A DNA stretch of 40,071 bases from Minisyncoccota bacterium (GCA_018062065.1 JAGOSX010000005.1:1-40071), one strand, 5' to 3'. Counted from the stretch's first letter, positions 1 to 7,675 are shown. Notes: generated by a model not told the origin, from the sequence alone. Program-made: numbers and translations.

Positions 1-1350
1 GCAGCTTTAGAAGAGAAGAAATTTATTTTCGGTTTTAAGCGCGTAGATCGCCGCCGGCACTTATATATTATCGGTAAATCTGGAGTAGGTAAGACTAAAC
101 TCCTAGAGCTTTTCTTGCGTCAAGATATTACTTATGGGCACGGACTTTGCCTTATTGATCCGCACGGAGATGTTATTGATTCGATGCTTGACTATATACC
201 CGAAGAACGTATTGAAGACGTTTGTATTATCGATCCTTCAGATGTGAATTTTCCTGCATCTTTTAATCCGTTGGCGAACGTTGACCCTATGTTTAAATTT
301 CAACTTACTCAAGGATTGATTGAAGTTTTTCAAAAGCAATTCGGTGCAAACTGGACTCCTCGTTTGGAGCACGTTTTTCGTTTTACTTGTCTAGCTCTGC
401 TTGACTACCCGTATGCAACTATGCGCGGTATGATTTCGATGCTTACTGATCGTAACTATCGTCAAAAGGTAGTTGAGTATATTACTGACGATATGGTTAA
501 AAGATTCTTTGCTATCGAATTCGCGGATTGGTCTGAGAAATTCGATACTGACGCTATTATCCCTCTCGTAAATAAACTTGGTCAATTCCTCTCAGATCCT
601 TTGCTGCGTAATATTTTCGGACAAAAGGAAAATAAGATTGATATTTCCAAATTAATGAATGAGCAAAAGATAGTACTTATTAATCTTTCCAAAGGTAAAA
701 TTGGAGAAGAAAATTCTTCTTTCTTTGGATCTATGTTCTTGACTAAGATCAAGCAAGCCGGTATGGAACGCGCGCATATCCTCGAGAAAGATCGTAAAGA
801 CTTTTATATTTACGTTGACGAGTTTCAAAACGTCGTTACTCAAACTTTCGAAAATATTCTCTCAGAGGCTCGTAAATACGGACTTAACCTTACTATGGCT
901 CACCAATACGTAGGTCAAATCCAACCAAAAATTTATCAGTCCATCCTCGGTAACGTCGGATCAATTATTTCTTTCCGTGTTGGTGGAGAAGACGCTACTC
1001 GTTTAAAGCCTGAATTCGATCCGTTATTCGGAGTCAAAGACATGATCAACCTCGCAGTAGGAGAATTTTATATCAAGATGACTATTGATGGAGAAAGTTA
1101 CGATCCTTTTTCTGCTGAAACTTTAAGAGTTTTACCTCCAACTCATCCTTCATATAGGCAAGATATCCTCGACGCTTCTCGTAGAAAATTCTCAATCAGA
1201 AAAGAAGACGCACAAAGATTGATCGAAGAAGAGGAATCTACTATAATTCGTAGTGCTGAAGAAAAAGCTGCTATCACAGGCAAAAAACAAGAAGAAAAAG
1301 AAGAAGTTTCAGATAAAAAAGAATCAGTCGAAGCTGAGCCTATGATATAA
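1..1350 (+). CDS. VirD4/TraG-like type IV secretion/conjugation ATPase (5' end outside window)
   Basis: The reading frame is open from base 1, so the N-terminus lies upstream; 449 codons are visible. A Walker A motif (GKSGVGKT, about residues 25-32) sits close to the window edge and is followed by LIDPHGD, the usual second motif of DUF87/VirD4-type ATPases. Further on come YVDEFQN (Walker B-like) and a TraM-recognition-like segment with MAHQY. The last 80 or so residues are charged and Glu/Lys rich. Family members are membrane-linked hexameric ATPases that feed DNA or protein into a type IV secretion channel; in CPR genomes such genes are often linked to type IV pilus or DNA transfer. The gene stops just before dnaJ, and its stop codon overlaps a possible promoter. 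The family is clear; the substrate is not known. Confidence 0.85.
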   Translation, partial: AALEEKKFIFGFKRVDRRRHLYIIGKSGVGKTKLLELFLRQDITYGHGLCLIDPHGDVIDSMLDYIPEERIEDVCIIDPSDVNFPASFNPLANVDPMFKFQLTQGLIEVFQKQFGANWTPRLEHVFRFTCLALLDYPYATMRGMISMLTDRNYRQKVVEYITDDMVKRFFAIEFADWSEKFDTDAIIPLVNKLGQFLSDPLLRNIFGQKENKIDISKLMNEQKIVLINLSKGKIGEENSSFFGSMFLTKIKQAGMERAHILEKDRKDFYIYVDEFQNVVTQTFENILSEARKYGLNLTMAHQYVGQIQPKIYQSILGNVGSIISFRVGGEDATRLKPEFDPLFGVKDMINLAVGEFYIKMTIDGESYDPFSAETLRVLPPTHPSYRQDILDASRRKFSIRKEDAQRLIEEEESTIIRSAEEKAAITGKKQEEKEEVSDKKESVEAEPMI

Positions 1351-1351
1351 T
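1343..1351 (+). promoter_or_regulatory. Extended -10 promoter candidate at the end of the VirD4-like gene
   Basis: TGA-TATAAT overlaps the stop codon of the preceding gene. The ten bases TATAATTTCG recur at 3338 and 5074, both times directly before a start codon. Here no start codon follows, so a transcript would enter the untranslated leader of dnaJ. I see no good -35 box. Confidence 0.4.
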
Positions 1352-1392
1352 TTCGTGGTCGCGAAAAAGTTGTTGATTTTTGGGTAGAGCTT

Positions 1393-1401
1393 TGGTAAAA
1401 T
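1393..1401 (+). promoter_or_regulatory. Extended -10 promoter candidate for dnaJ
   Basis: TGG-TAAAAT gives a predicted start of transcription near 1408. That is just before the first arm (1415) of the inverted repeats in the dnaJ leader, so the transcript would contain the whole foldable region. Another TATAAT at 1458-1463 would give a leader too short to hold the structure. Confidence 0.4.
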
Positions 1402-1414
1402 AGGAACTACTTGT

Positions 1415-1481
1415 CCCGTACTAAAATTTATGATTACGGGGTTTAAGTGTTTAATATTATAATTAAATTTTTAGTACTGGG
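1415..1481 (+). promoter_or_regulatory. Foldable dnaJ leader with two mutually exclusive hairpins
   Basis: The arm 1415-1430 (CCC then GTACTAAAATTTA) can pair with 1464-1481 (TAAATTTTTAGTAC then GGG), with one-base bulges at 1468 and 1478. The GGG in this stem touches the ATG at 1482. The same first arm can instead form a six-pair hairpin, CCCGTA (1415-1420) with TACGGG (1435-1440), which frees the start region. This is what an RNA thermometer or switch in front of a heat-shock chaperone would need. The pairing is read from the sequence; the function is inferred. It does not match the CIRCE operator. Confidence 0.5.
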
Positions 1482-2339
1482 ATGAGTAAAGACTATTATA
1501 AAATTTTAGGTGTAGATAAAGGCGCTTCTAAAGACGAGATCAAGAAGGCTTTTTATAAGCTTGCTCATAAATATCACCCAGATAAAAAAGAAGGTGATGA
1601 AGCAAAATTCAAAGAAGTAAATGAAGCTTATCAAACCCTTTCAGACGATCAAAAACGGGCACAATATGATAGATTTGGATCAAATTATCAAAATATGGGT
1701 GGAGGAGCTGGCGGATCTGGATTCGGAGGCTTTGGTGGATTTGAAGGATTTGATTTTGGCGGATTTCAAAATGGTGGTGGAGTAGAATTTGACTTAAATG
1801 ATATTTTCTCTGATTTTTTTGGAGGAGGTGGACGTGCTCAAGCTCGCCGTGGACGAGATTTACAAACTGAGATCAATATTACTTTTACTGAAGCTGTACT
1901 CGGAGTAAATAAAAAAATTACAATTACTAAAAATAATGAATGTGAAGTTTGTAACGGTAAAGGAGCGAAGAAGGGAACTAAGATGGAGACTTGCAAGACT
2001 TGTAGCGGTAAGGGAAAAATTCACGAAGTGAAAAGAACTATTTTAGGAAATATTAATAATACTCGCATTTGTGAGACTTGTTTTGGAGAAGGAGAAATTC
2101 CGAAAGAAGTTTGCGACGAATGTCGTGGTAAAGGAATTCTAAAGAAAACTGAAGAGATAAATATTCCTGTGCCTGCTGGAATAAATAATGGAGAGACTTT
2201 GCGTATGAGCGGGCAAGGTGAAGCTGTTTTTAAAGGTACGAAAGGAGACCTATACATTAAAATCAACATAAAAATTCCTCATAAAATCTCGTCAAAAGCT
2301 CGAGAACTCTTAGAAAAACTTAAAGAAGAAGGACTATAA
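1482..2339 (+). CDS. dnaJ: Chaperone DnaJ (Hsp40), shortened C-terminal part
   Basis: This is the co-chaperone that delivers unfolded clients to DnaK and stimulates its ATPase in the cytoplasm. The J domain spans residues 1-67 with the HPD motif at 32-34. A Gly/Phe-rich linker covers about 72-118. Four CxxCxGxG-type zinc repeats lie at Cys154/157, 171/174, 197/200 and 211/214. After them a single beta-domain segment ([18 protein letters not shown]) runs almost directly into the C-terminal helix. The protein has 285 residues, against roughly 375 in typical DnaJ, so most of one of the two C-terminal beta-sandwich domains appears to be missing. dnaK and grpE are not in the window. The start is the ATG at 1482, preceded directly by GGG from the leader structure. 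A bidirectional terminator follows. Confidence 0.92.
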   Translation: MSKDYYKILGVDKGASKDEIKKAFYKLAHKYHPDKKEGDEAKFKEVNEAYQTLSDDQKRAQYDRFGSNYQNMGGGAGGSGFGGFGGFEGFDFGGFQNGGGVEFDLNDIFSDFFGGGGRAQARRGRDLQTEINITFTEAVLGVNKKITITKNNECEVCNGKGAKKGTKMETCKTCSGKGKIHEVKRTILGNINNTRICETCFGEGEIPKEVCDECRGKGILKKTEEINIPVPAGINNGETLRMSGQGEAVFKGTKGDLYIKINIKIPHKISSKARELLEKLKEEGL

Positions 2340-2342
2340 AAT

Positions 2343-2364
2343 AAAAACCGCTTAAGCGGTTTTT
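2343..2364. terminator. Bidirectional terminator between dnaJ and the agmatinase gene
   Basis: AAAAACCGC-TTAA-GCGGTTTTT is a perfect palindrome with an A tract on one side and a T tract on the other. It lies between the ends of two converging genes, so it can serve both strands. Confidence 0.85.
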
Positions 2365-3298
2365 ATTTTAATTTATTTTGAAATTTTTTAGTGATGATAG
2401 TATAAGCGAGTTCTGCAGAAGCGTACTCTGTTATCACAGTTTCTTTTTGTGGACTTACTTCTACAATATCGGCACCAATTAATTCAAATTTAGATATTGC
2501 TTTATCGAGTAATTCCATTCCATAATCCCAAGTTAATCCGCCAGGCACAGGAGTTCCAGTTCCAGGCATTACCGAAGGATCAAAACCGTCTACGTCGATA
2601 GTAATATATAAATATTTGGTTTTAATAGAATTTAAGATAGTTTCTATATTAGGTAATTTTTTAGGATAGCCAGATTCGAAAATCGTAATATTTTTATTTT
2701 GATTAACATAATTAATTTCTTCAGTAGAAAAACTTCTAGCTCCAACATTTACTATATTGTAACCGAGCTCGTGAGCGCGACGCATAATAGTCGAGTGGGC
2801 GAGATGAGTAGGTTTAGTACTATAATCAGAATCATCATTGCGTAAATCTAAATGCGCATCGATTTGAAGTATAGTCACGTCTAGGGGATTATATTTATTT
2901 GCTAGAGCTTTATAAACTCCGAGCGGTACGGAATGTTCTCCACCTAAAGTAAAAATAAATTTATTATTTTTAACTAATTTTTCGGCGAGAGTATTAATTT
3001 TTTTATAAACTAATTCTGGTTTAAATTTATTAAGGTTACCTAGATCAGCATGAGCAGTTTTTACATAGTCGATAACTTCAACTTTGTATTCTCTATTATA
3101 AAATTCAATTTGACTAGCTAAGTTTTTAATAACTGCTTTGGGTCCGAGTACTGTACCTTTATGACTTGAAGCAGTTTTATCATAGGCCGCAGAAAGCATT
3201 ACTACGTCTGCATTTTCCCATTTAGGTTCATTGATTATTGATTTGATTTCCACGCCTGACTTCGTCATTCGGGCGAGTTTATTTTGTTTGGTTTTCAT
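2363..3298 (-). CDS. speB: Agmatinase/arginase-family ureohydrolase
   Basis: The 311-residue protein carries the signature motifs of the ureohydrolase family, which uses a two-manganese centre: GGEHS (119-123, His122 a metal ligand), DAHLD (147-151, ligands Asp147, His149, Asp151) and DVDGFDPS (235-242, ligands Asp235 and Asp237). The stretch around HSTIMRRA fits agmatinase better than arginase. Agmatinase splits agmatine into putrescine and urea. No other polyamine gene is nearby, so whether the cell uses imported agmatine or another guanidino compound cannot be told. The gene is alone on the minus strand, facing dnaJ across a shared terminator and diverging from the M24 peptidase gene. The family call is firm; the substrate is likely but unproven. 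Confidence 0.85.
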   Translation of the reverse strand: MKTKQNKLARMTKSGVEIKSIINEPKWENADVVMLSAAYDKTASSHKGTVLGPKAVIKNLASQIEFYNREYKVEVIDYVKTAHADLGNLNKFKPELVYKKINTLAEKLVKNNKFIFTLGGEHSVPLGVYKALANKYNPLDVTILQIDAHLDLRNDDSDYSTKPTHLAHSTIMRRAHELGYNIVNVGARSFSTEEINYVNQNKNITIFESGYPKKLPNIETILNSIKTKYLYITIDVDGFDPSVMPGTGTPVPGGLTWDYGMELLDKAISKFELIGADIVEVSPQKETVITEYASAELAYTIITKKFQNKLK

Positions 3299-3334
3299 AG
3301 GTAAATATTAGCATTTTATGATTTATATTAAAAG

Positions 3335-3343
3335 TGCTATAAT
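3335..3343 (+). promoter_or_regulatory. Extended -10 promoter, start codon at the predicted transcription start
   Basis: TGC-TATAAT ends six bases before the ATG at 3350. Transcription would begin on or next to the start codon, giving a leaderless mRNA for the M24 peptidase-ddl unit. No Shine-Dalgarno is present. Confidence 0.65.
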
Positions 3344-3349
3344 TTCGAA

Positions 3350-4111
3350 ATGAGTATAAAATTAATTCACGAAGTAAGAGCTCCGAAAAGTTCTAAAGAA
3401 TTAGCAAATATCGTTAAAGCTCAAAGGATTGCTGAGAAAGTTTTAGCTGATACTTTAGCTATTTTGCGTGTTAAAATTACTGAAATCGAAGTTGCAAAAT
3501 TTATCAAAGAAAGTTTTATAAAATATAAAGCTCCAGTTTTATCTTTCTCTCCGATAGTTGCCTTTGGAAAAAATTCTGCAAATATTCATCATACGCCTAG
3601 CGATACTAAACTTAAATTAGGAGATATTATTATGCTTGATTTTGGAACTACTTGGAATCATTATTGCTCAGATATGACCCGGACTTTTTTCTATGGTATA
3701 CCAGAAAAGAAAAAAGATAAAATTCGCCAAGATAAGCTTATGAAAGTTTATAAAGATGTATTAAAAGCAAACGAAATTGCTGCTTTAAAAATTATGCGTG
3801 GAGAAAAAAATGCCAAGAAAATAGACGACTCTGCTCGTAATTTCTTAGCTAAAAAGTATAAGAATAATTTCAAGCACGGACTTGGTCACGGCGTAGGGAC
3901 TGTAATTCACGAATGGCCAAATTTCAAACCGAATACTACTGATATTTTGCCTGTTGGTTGCGTAATGACTATTGAACCCGGAATTTATATTCGAGGACTT
4001 GGTGGGGTGCGTATTGAAGATATGATTCATATTACTGATAAAGGAGGAGAGAATTTAACAAATTTCCCGAAAGATATTAAAAGTATAATTTTAAAAGTTA
4101 ACAATGAATAA
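3350..4111 (+). CDS. M24 family metallopeptidase, Xaa-Pro aminopeptidase-like catalytic domain
   Basis: The 253-residue protein is a single pita-bread catalytic domain. The five expected metal ligands can be seen: Asp97 (MLDFG), Asp108 (SDMTR), His180 (GLGHGVG), Glu209 (IEPGIY) and Glu223 (VRIED). The surroundings (SPIVAFGKNSANIHH, YCSDMTRTF) resemble Xaa-Pro aminopeptidases or PepQ more than methionine aminopeptidase, but the N-terminal creatinase-like domain of those enzymes is absent. It probably removes N-terminal residues from peptides in the cytoplasm. Its last eight bases overlap ddl, so the two are translationally coupled. Methionine aminopeptidase is the alternative call; I favour the Xaa-Pro branch. 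Confidence 0.8.
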   Translation: MSIKLIHEVRAPKSSKELANIVKAQRIAEKVLADTLAILRVKITEIEVAKFIKESFIKYKAPVLSFSPIVAFGKNSANIHHTPSDTKLKLGDIIMLDFGTTWNHYCSDMTRTFFYGIPEKKKDKIRQDKLMKVYKDVLKANEIAALKIMRGEKNAKKIDDSARNFLAKKYKNNFKHGLGHGVGTVIHEWPNFKPNTTDILPVGCVMTIEPGIYIRGLGGVRIEDMIHITDKGGENLTNFPKDIKSIILKVNNE

Positions 4112-5078
4112 TAAAAAAATAAAAGTTGGAGTGATTTTTGGAGGGCGCTCTGCTGAGCATGAAGTTTCTATAAAATCTGCAAAGAATATTATTGCTTCTT
4201 TGTCTAAAGATAAATACGAAGTTATTCCTATTAAAATCGGCAAAGACGGGCAAGTCCCTTTTTCTAAATTTGCAAAATTAGACGTAGCTTTTCCGATAAT
4301 TCACGGACCTTTTGGAGAAGACGGATCTTTGCAAGGAGTTTTGAAGATTATGAATATTCCTTTTGTTGGGCCTTCGGTTTTAGGAAGTGCAGTTGGTATG
4401 GATAAAGATTTTATGAAAAGATTACTTTCTCAAGCTGGAATTAAAAATGCAAAAGCTATAGTTTTAAAATCTCACCAAAAGCTTACTTTTGAAAAAGCAA
4501 AAGGAGCCCTCGGTTTACCTATGTTCGTAAAGCCTGCAAATCTCGGTTCTTCGGTTGGAGTTAGTAAAGTCAATAACAAAAAGGATTTCGTAGAAGCATT
4601 AGCAGAAGCCTTTAAATACGATACGAAGATAATTATTGAAGAGATGATTAACGGTCGTGAACTTGAGTGCGCAATTTTAGGAAATGAAAAAGCGATAGCT
4701 TCTCCAATAGGCGAAGTGATAATGAATACAAGTAGCTTTTATTCTTATGATGCAAAATATATCGAGATAGACGGAGCGATAACTGAAATCCCTGCGAAAA
4801 ATCTTTCTAAAACAGATATTAAAAAGTTGCAAGAAGTCGCTCTTAAGGCTTATGAAGTATTATGCGCAGAAGGTTTATCGAGAGTTGATATGTTCTTAAC
4901 GAAAAAAGGACAAATTTACGTAAATGAGATAAATACTTTGCCTGGTTTTACTGATATTAGTATGTATCCAAAACTTTTTGAGCTCAAAGGTATTAGTAGA
5001 ACTGAATTGATGGATAAACTGATTTTGCTAGCAATAGAGAGATTTGAAAGAGATAATAAATTGCAAACTAGTGTATAA
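4104..5078 (+). CDS. ddl: D-alanine--D-alanine ligase
   Basis: This ATP-grasp enzyme joins two D-alanines for the peptidoglycan stem peptide. Visible family motifs are GGRSAEHEVS near the N-terminus, HGPFGEDG, FVKPANLGSSVGVS (ATP binding), EEMINGRELECAILGN, and ENTLPGF-type EINTLPGFTDISMYPKL near the C-terminus. The 324-residue length is normal for Ddl. The start overlaps the end of the peptidase gene by eight bases, and alr follows five bases after the stop. The pairing ddl-alr supplies both substrate and dipeptide for cell-wall synthesis. The last codons overlap the TATAAT box proposed for alr. Confidence 0.95.
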   Translation: MNNKKIKVGVIFGGRSAEHEVSIKSAKNIIASLSKDKYEVIPIKIGKDGQVPFSKFAKLDVAFPIIHGPFGEDGSLQGVLKIMNIPFVGPSVLGSAVGMDKDFMKRLLSQAGIKNAKAIVLKSHQKLTFEKAKGALGLPMFVKPANLGSSVGVSKVNNKKDFVEALAEAFKYDTKIIIEEMINGRELECAILGNEKAIASPIGEVIMNTSSFYSYDAKYIEIDGAITEIPAKNLSKTDIKKLQEVALKAYEVLCAEGLSRVDMFLTKKGQIYVNEINTLPGFTDISMYPKLFELKGISRTELMDKLILLAIERFERDNKLQTSV

Positions 5079-5079
5079 T
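5072..5079 (+). promoter_or_regulatory. -10 promoter candidate for alr inside the end of ddl
   Basis: TG-TATAAT overlaps the ddl stop codon and ends four bases before the ATG at 5084. It shares TATAATTTCG with 1346 and 3338. It may let alr be transcribed apart from ddl as a leaderless mRNA. The spacing is shorter than at the other sites, and a second in-frame ATG lies at 5102. Confidence 0.5.
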
Positions 5080-5083
5080 TTCG

Positions 5084-6247
5084 ATGAAGAATAATTTACC
5101 TATGACTTATATTGAACTTTCTCGTGAAAATTTAATTCATAATTTTTTAGAGTTTCGCAAATTACTTAAAAAGGGAACAGAGATTGCTTTTGCTATTAAA
5201 GGTAATGCTTATGGTCATGGGCAGAATGAGATAGCGAAAATTGCTGAATCTTACGTAGATTACTTTTTCGTGAATAGTTTACTTGAACTTAAATTACTCC
5301 GTAAAGTTTCCAAGAAAAAGACTTTTCTTTTCGGTTACGTAGAGAAAAAGGATTTAAAAGATGCTCTAAAGTTTGATGCGATTTTGGCTATTTTTAATAA
5401 AGAGCAACTTTTAGAATTGATTGATATAACTAATAAACAAAAGAAGAAAATTGAAATTCATATTCCAGTAGATTCATTCTTGGGACGTGAAGGATTTTTA
5501 GAAAATGAAATAGTAGAAATTTTAGAAATAATAAAACAAGCAAAATATTTAAAATTAGGAGGTATATATAGTCATTTTGCAAATATCGAGGATATCCGCC
5601 CGGATGAATCATTCGGACGGGCGCATAATTTTACTCATGCACAAAAGCAGATCAAAGAGTATCAAAAGTTTTTGAAAGTTTTAGCAAAATATAATTTTAA
5701 AAATGTAAAAACTCATATCTCAGCGACTTCTGGAGTTCTCGTTTATGAGAAGAATAAAGGAATTAATAATATTGTGCGGATAGGGATCGGAGGATACGGA
5801 CTTTGGCCTTCGCCTCATATTGAATTTTTATATCAAAATAAATTTGAATTAAAACCGGTCCTTGCTTTTAAAACTAAAATTGCTCAGATTAAAACTTTAC
5901 CTGCTGGGAGAACTATTGGTTACGGTTTAACTTATATGACAACTAAAGAAACTAAAATTGGGATTTTGCCCGTTGGGTATGCGGACGGACTTGACCGCCG
6001 GTATTCTAATAAAGGAGAGGTTTTGATAAATGGAACTAGGTGCAAGATTTTGGGTAGAGTTTCTATGAATATGACTGTTATTGATTTATCTAATTTAGAA
6101 AATGTTTCTATTGAAGACGAAGTAGTAATAATAGGCAAGCAAGGCAAAGAAGAAATTACATCCGAAGAAATAGGGGAAGTAATAGGGACTATAAATTATG
6201 AAGTTACGACTCGTTTAAGCTCTATTTTACCGAGAGTTATAAAGTAA
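5084..6247 (+). CDS. alr: Alanine racemase (PLP-dependent)
   Basis: It converts L-alanine to D-alanine, the substrate of the Ddl encoded just upstream. The PLP-binding lysine is Lys39 in AIKGNAYGHG. The C-terminal beta domain has GYGLTY, which carries the catalytic tyrosine, then PVGYADG and GRVSMNMTVIDLS, all standard for this fold. With 387 residues it has full family length. The first ATG (5084) is chosen because it directly follows the -10 box; the in-frame ATG at 5102 is an alternative that would remove six residues. The gene is followed by a short hairpin and then by the accessory patch. Confidence 0.95.
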   Translation: MKNNLPMTYIELSRENLIHNFLEFRKLLKKGTEIAFAIKGNAYGHGQNEIAKIAESYVDYFFVNSLLELKLLRKVSKKKTFLFGYVEKKDLKDALKFDAILAIFNKEQLLELIDITNKQKKKIEIHIPVDSFLGREGFLENEIVEILEIIKQAKYLKLGGIYSHFANIEDIRPDESFGRAHNFTHAQKQIKEYQKFLKVLAKYNFKNVKTHISATSGVLVYEKNKGINNIVRIGIGGYGLWPSPHIEFLYQNKFELKPVLAFKTKIAQIKTLPAGRTIGYGLTYMTTKETKIGILPVGYADGLDRRYSNKGEVLINGTRCKILGRVSMNMTVIDLSNLENVSIEDEVVIIGKQGKEEITSEEIGEVIGTINYEVTTRLSSILPRVIK

Positions 6248-6249
6248 AA

Positions 6250-6270
6250 AACTGGCCAATTTAGCCAGTT
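6250..6270 (+). terminator. Hairpin after alr, weak terminator
   Basis: AACTGGC pairs with GCCAGTT over a seven-base loop, two bases after the alr stop codon. The following sequence is T-rich but broken (GTATTTATT), so termination may be partial. Confidence 0.55.
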
Positions 6271-6297
6271 GTATTTATTAAAAGATAATAAAATTTT

Positions 6298-6618
6298 CTA
6301 GGAATATCTAGAATATTTTAAATCTTCTTTTGTTATTATATAATTTCCATCTTCTTTTTTGCATTCCGCATTGAAAATTTTATGTTGAAAAACTATTAAT
6401 TGAATTAGTTGTTTTAATTTACTATTACTTTGATTTTCCATTTTTTCTTTTATTAAATTAATTTCTTCTTTTGTTATCCATAGATAAGCTGTTTTTAGAA
6501 GTAGAAATTGAGGATGTTCTCTATTTAATTCTTTTTGAACATTTTTTATTTTAATAATTAATGAATTGTCTCCAGTGATTGATGTAAAATCTAATACATC
6601 TGTTTGTAAAAGTGCCAT
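6298..6618 (-). CDS. Hypothetical protein, 106 residues
   Basis: I do not recognise a family. The reading frame starts at an ATG and ends at TAG, one of only four TAG stops here. The protein is mostly charged and probably helical, with Leu/Ile-Lys-Glu patterns around residues 20-85, no signal peptide, no membrane segment and a single Cys near residue 81. It is divergent from the secreted protein gene at 6764; the 145-base spacer between them is extremely A+T rich and must hold both promoters. Nothing ties its role to a pathway. Confidence 0.55.
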   Translation of the reverse strand: MALLQTDVLDFTSITGDNSLIIKIKNVQKELNREHPQFLLLKTAYLWITKEEINLIKEKMENQSNSKLKQLIQLIVFQHKIFNAECKKEDGNYIITKEDLKYSRYS

Positions 6619-6763
6619 GTCAATTTTTTTTATATTTTAATTTAAAATTATATTCATAATATTTAATCATATTTAAATATAAAAATCAAATTACTATTGC
6701 TTATTTATTAAAAATATGGTTTAATATATATGGATTATTTTTTTAACATATAAAAATTTCATC
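6619..6763. other. Very A+T-rich divergent intergenic region
   Basis: This spacer between two divergent accessory genes is made almost wholly of A and T. TATAAT-like boxes are too many to pick one (for example TTTAATATAT near 6720). I see no clear operator. Confidence 0.4.
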
Positions 6764-7393
6764 ATGAGAAATTTAATTTTTTTATTGCTCTTTGTATTGG
6801 TATTGCCAGTTATTGTTGTATCGCAAGATGACAGTTTGTCATTCACATGTTCTGATTTAATAAGGGAGCATATGAATTCTTGTGAGCGTTGTAAAAATGG
6901 TGATAAATGTCACACTAGACGTGACCTGCTCGAATTTTGCTCTGGCAAAGACGAGCAAGAACTTATTGTCGTGGACCCTGGCCCTGAAAATTGCGGTTGC
7001 CCAACTTACGGATATTATTATAGACCTAGTTATAGGTATTATAGTAATTATTATTCACATTATAACAACGCTTATTATTATAATGGGCCGAGTTATAGAT
7101 ATGGTTATAATTTAAATCTTTCCGTTGGTTTGAGTGGAGGTTACTATCTTGGAACTTCTTATTATTCGAGAAGTAATTACGGTTATCGGGGTGGTCATAA
7201 TTCTTATGGCGGATACAACCGTCGAGGGAATTACTATGATCGTGGTAATTATCACGGATATGGTAATCACCAAGGTTATGGTAATTATAACCAAAATGGT
7301 CATCATCACGGAAACGGTAGCCATCAATTTTATGGCGGCTATCATCAAAGCGGGCATTATGGTTCGAGACCTCACTCCAGGAGAGGAGGTTAA
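6764..7393 (+). CDS. Secreted Tyr/Gly/His/Asn-rich protein with a Cys-rich N-terminal segment
   Basis: A classical signal peptide covers residues 1-20 (MRN, then a long Leu/Val/Phe core, ending VVSQ). The next part (21-80) holds seven cysteines at 29, 40, 43, 49, 59, 77 and 79 in CxxC-like spacing, compatible with disulfides or metal binding. From about residue 81 to 209 the chain is low complexity, built of Tyr, Gly, Asn, His, Arg and Ser in loose GYGN/GGYN/YHGYGN repeats, with an HHH cluster and an Arg-rich end. This resembles adhesive, cell-surface or phase-separating proteins but no family is recognised. It is a single gene with its own terminator. Two other frames are also open across the repeats, a side effect of the biased composition. 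Function unknown. Confidence 0.75.
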   Translation: MRNLIFLLLFVLVLPVIVVSQDDSLSFTCSDLIREHMNSCERCKNGDKCHTRRDLLEFCSGKDEQELIVVDPGPENCGCPTYGYYYRPSYRYYSNYYSHYNNAYYYNGPSYRYGYNLNLSVGLSGGYYLGTSYYSRSNYGYRGGHNSYGGYNRRGNYYDRGNYHGYGNHQGYGNYNQNGHHHGNGSHQFYGGYHQSGHYGSRPHSRRGG

Positions 7394-7417
7394 TTTAAAA
7401 AAATACATTTAATGAAG

Positions 7418-7454
7418 CCCTCTTTAACTAAAAACTAAAGAGGGATTTTTATTT
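7418..7454 (+). terminator. Terminator of the secreted protein gene
   Basis: CCCTCTTTA (7418-7426) pairs perfectly with TAAAGAGGG (7436-7444), followed by ATTTTTATTT. Confidence 0.9.
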
Positions 7455-7487
7455 GCATTTTTTTGGTTTTTATATTATTATTGAGAA

Positions 7488-7643
7488 ATGTCACAAGATA
7501 GATTAATTAAAATTCAAAACAAGGAAACTAAAGAGATTTACTTTACTCGCAAGAATAAGAAAACAACTACTAAAAAGCTTGCTCTTAAAAAGTACAGTAA
7601 AAAGCTTAGAAAACACGTAGTTTTCAACGAAATTAAGAAATAA
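7488..7643 (+). CDS. rpmG: Large ribosomal subunit protein bL33
   Basis: A 51-residue, strongly basic protein. The segment IKIQNKETKEIYFTRKNKK matches the start of bL33, and the remainder aligns with the usual KLxLKKYxxxxRKHVxFxExK end. It lacks the paired CxxC zinc cysteines, so it is the zinc-free form, while bL31 in this window keeps its cysteines. The start is the ATG at 7488. The gene stands alone between two terminators. Confidence 0.9.
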   Translation: MSQDRLIKIQNKETKEIYFTRKNKKTTTKKLALKKYSKKLRKHVVFNEIKK

Positions 7644-7675
7644 TTTTTCTTTTTAATAAGATTTCTGATATAATA

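Noticed and set aside
1415-1481. CIRCE operator (HrcA site) upstream of dnaJ
   Set aside because: The inverted repeats do not match TTAGCACTC-N9-GAGTGCTAA in sequence or spacing.
7112-7412. Long open frames on both strands inside the Tyr/Gly-rich gene
   Set aside because: They follow from the biased repeat composition; their translations are Ile/Thr/Val strings without start signals, while the 6764 frame has a signal peptide.
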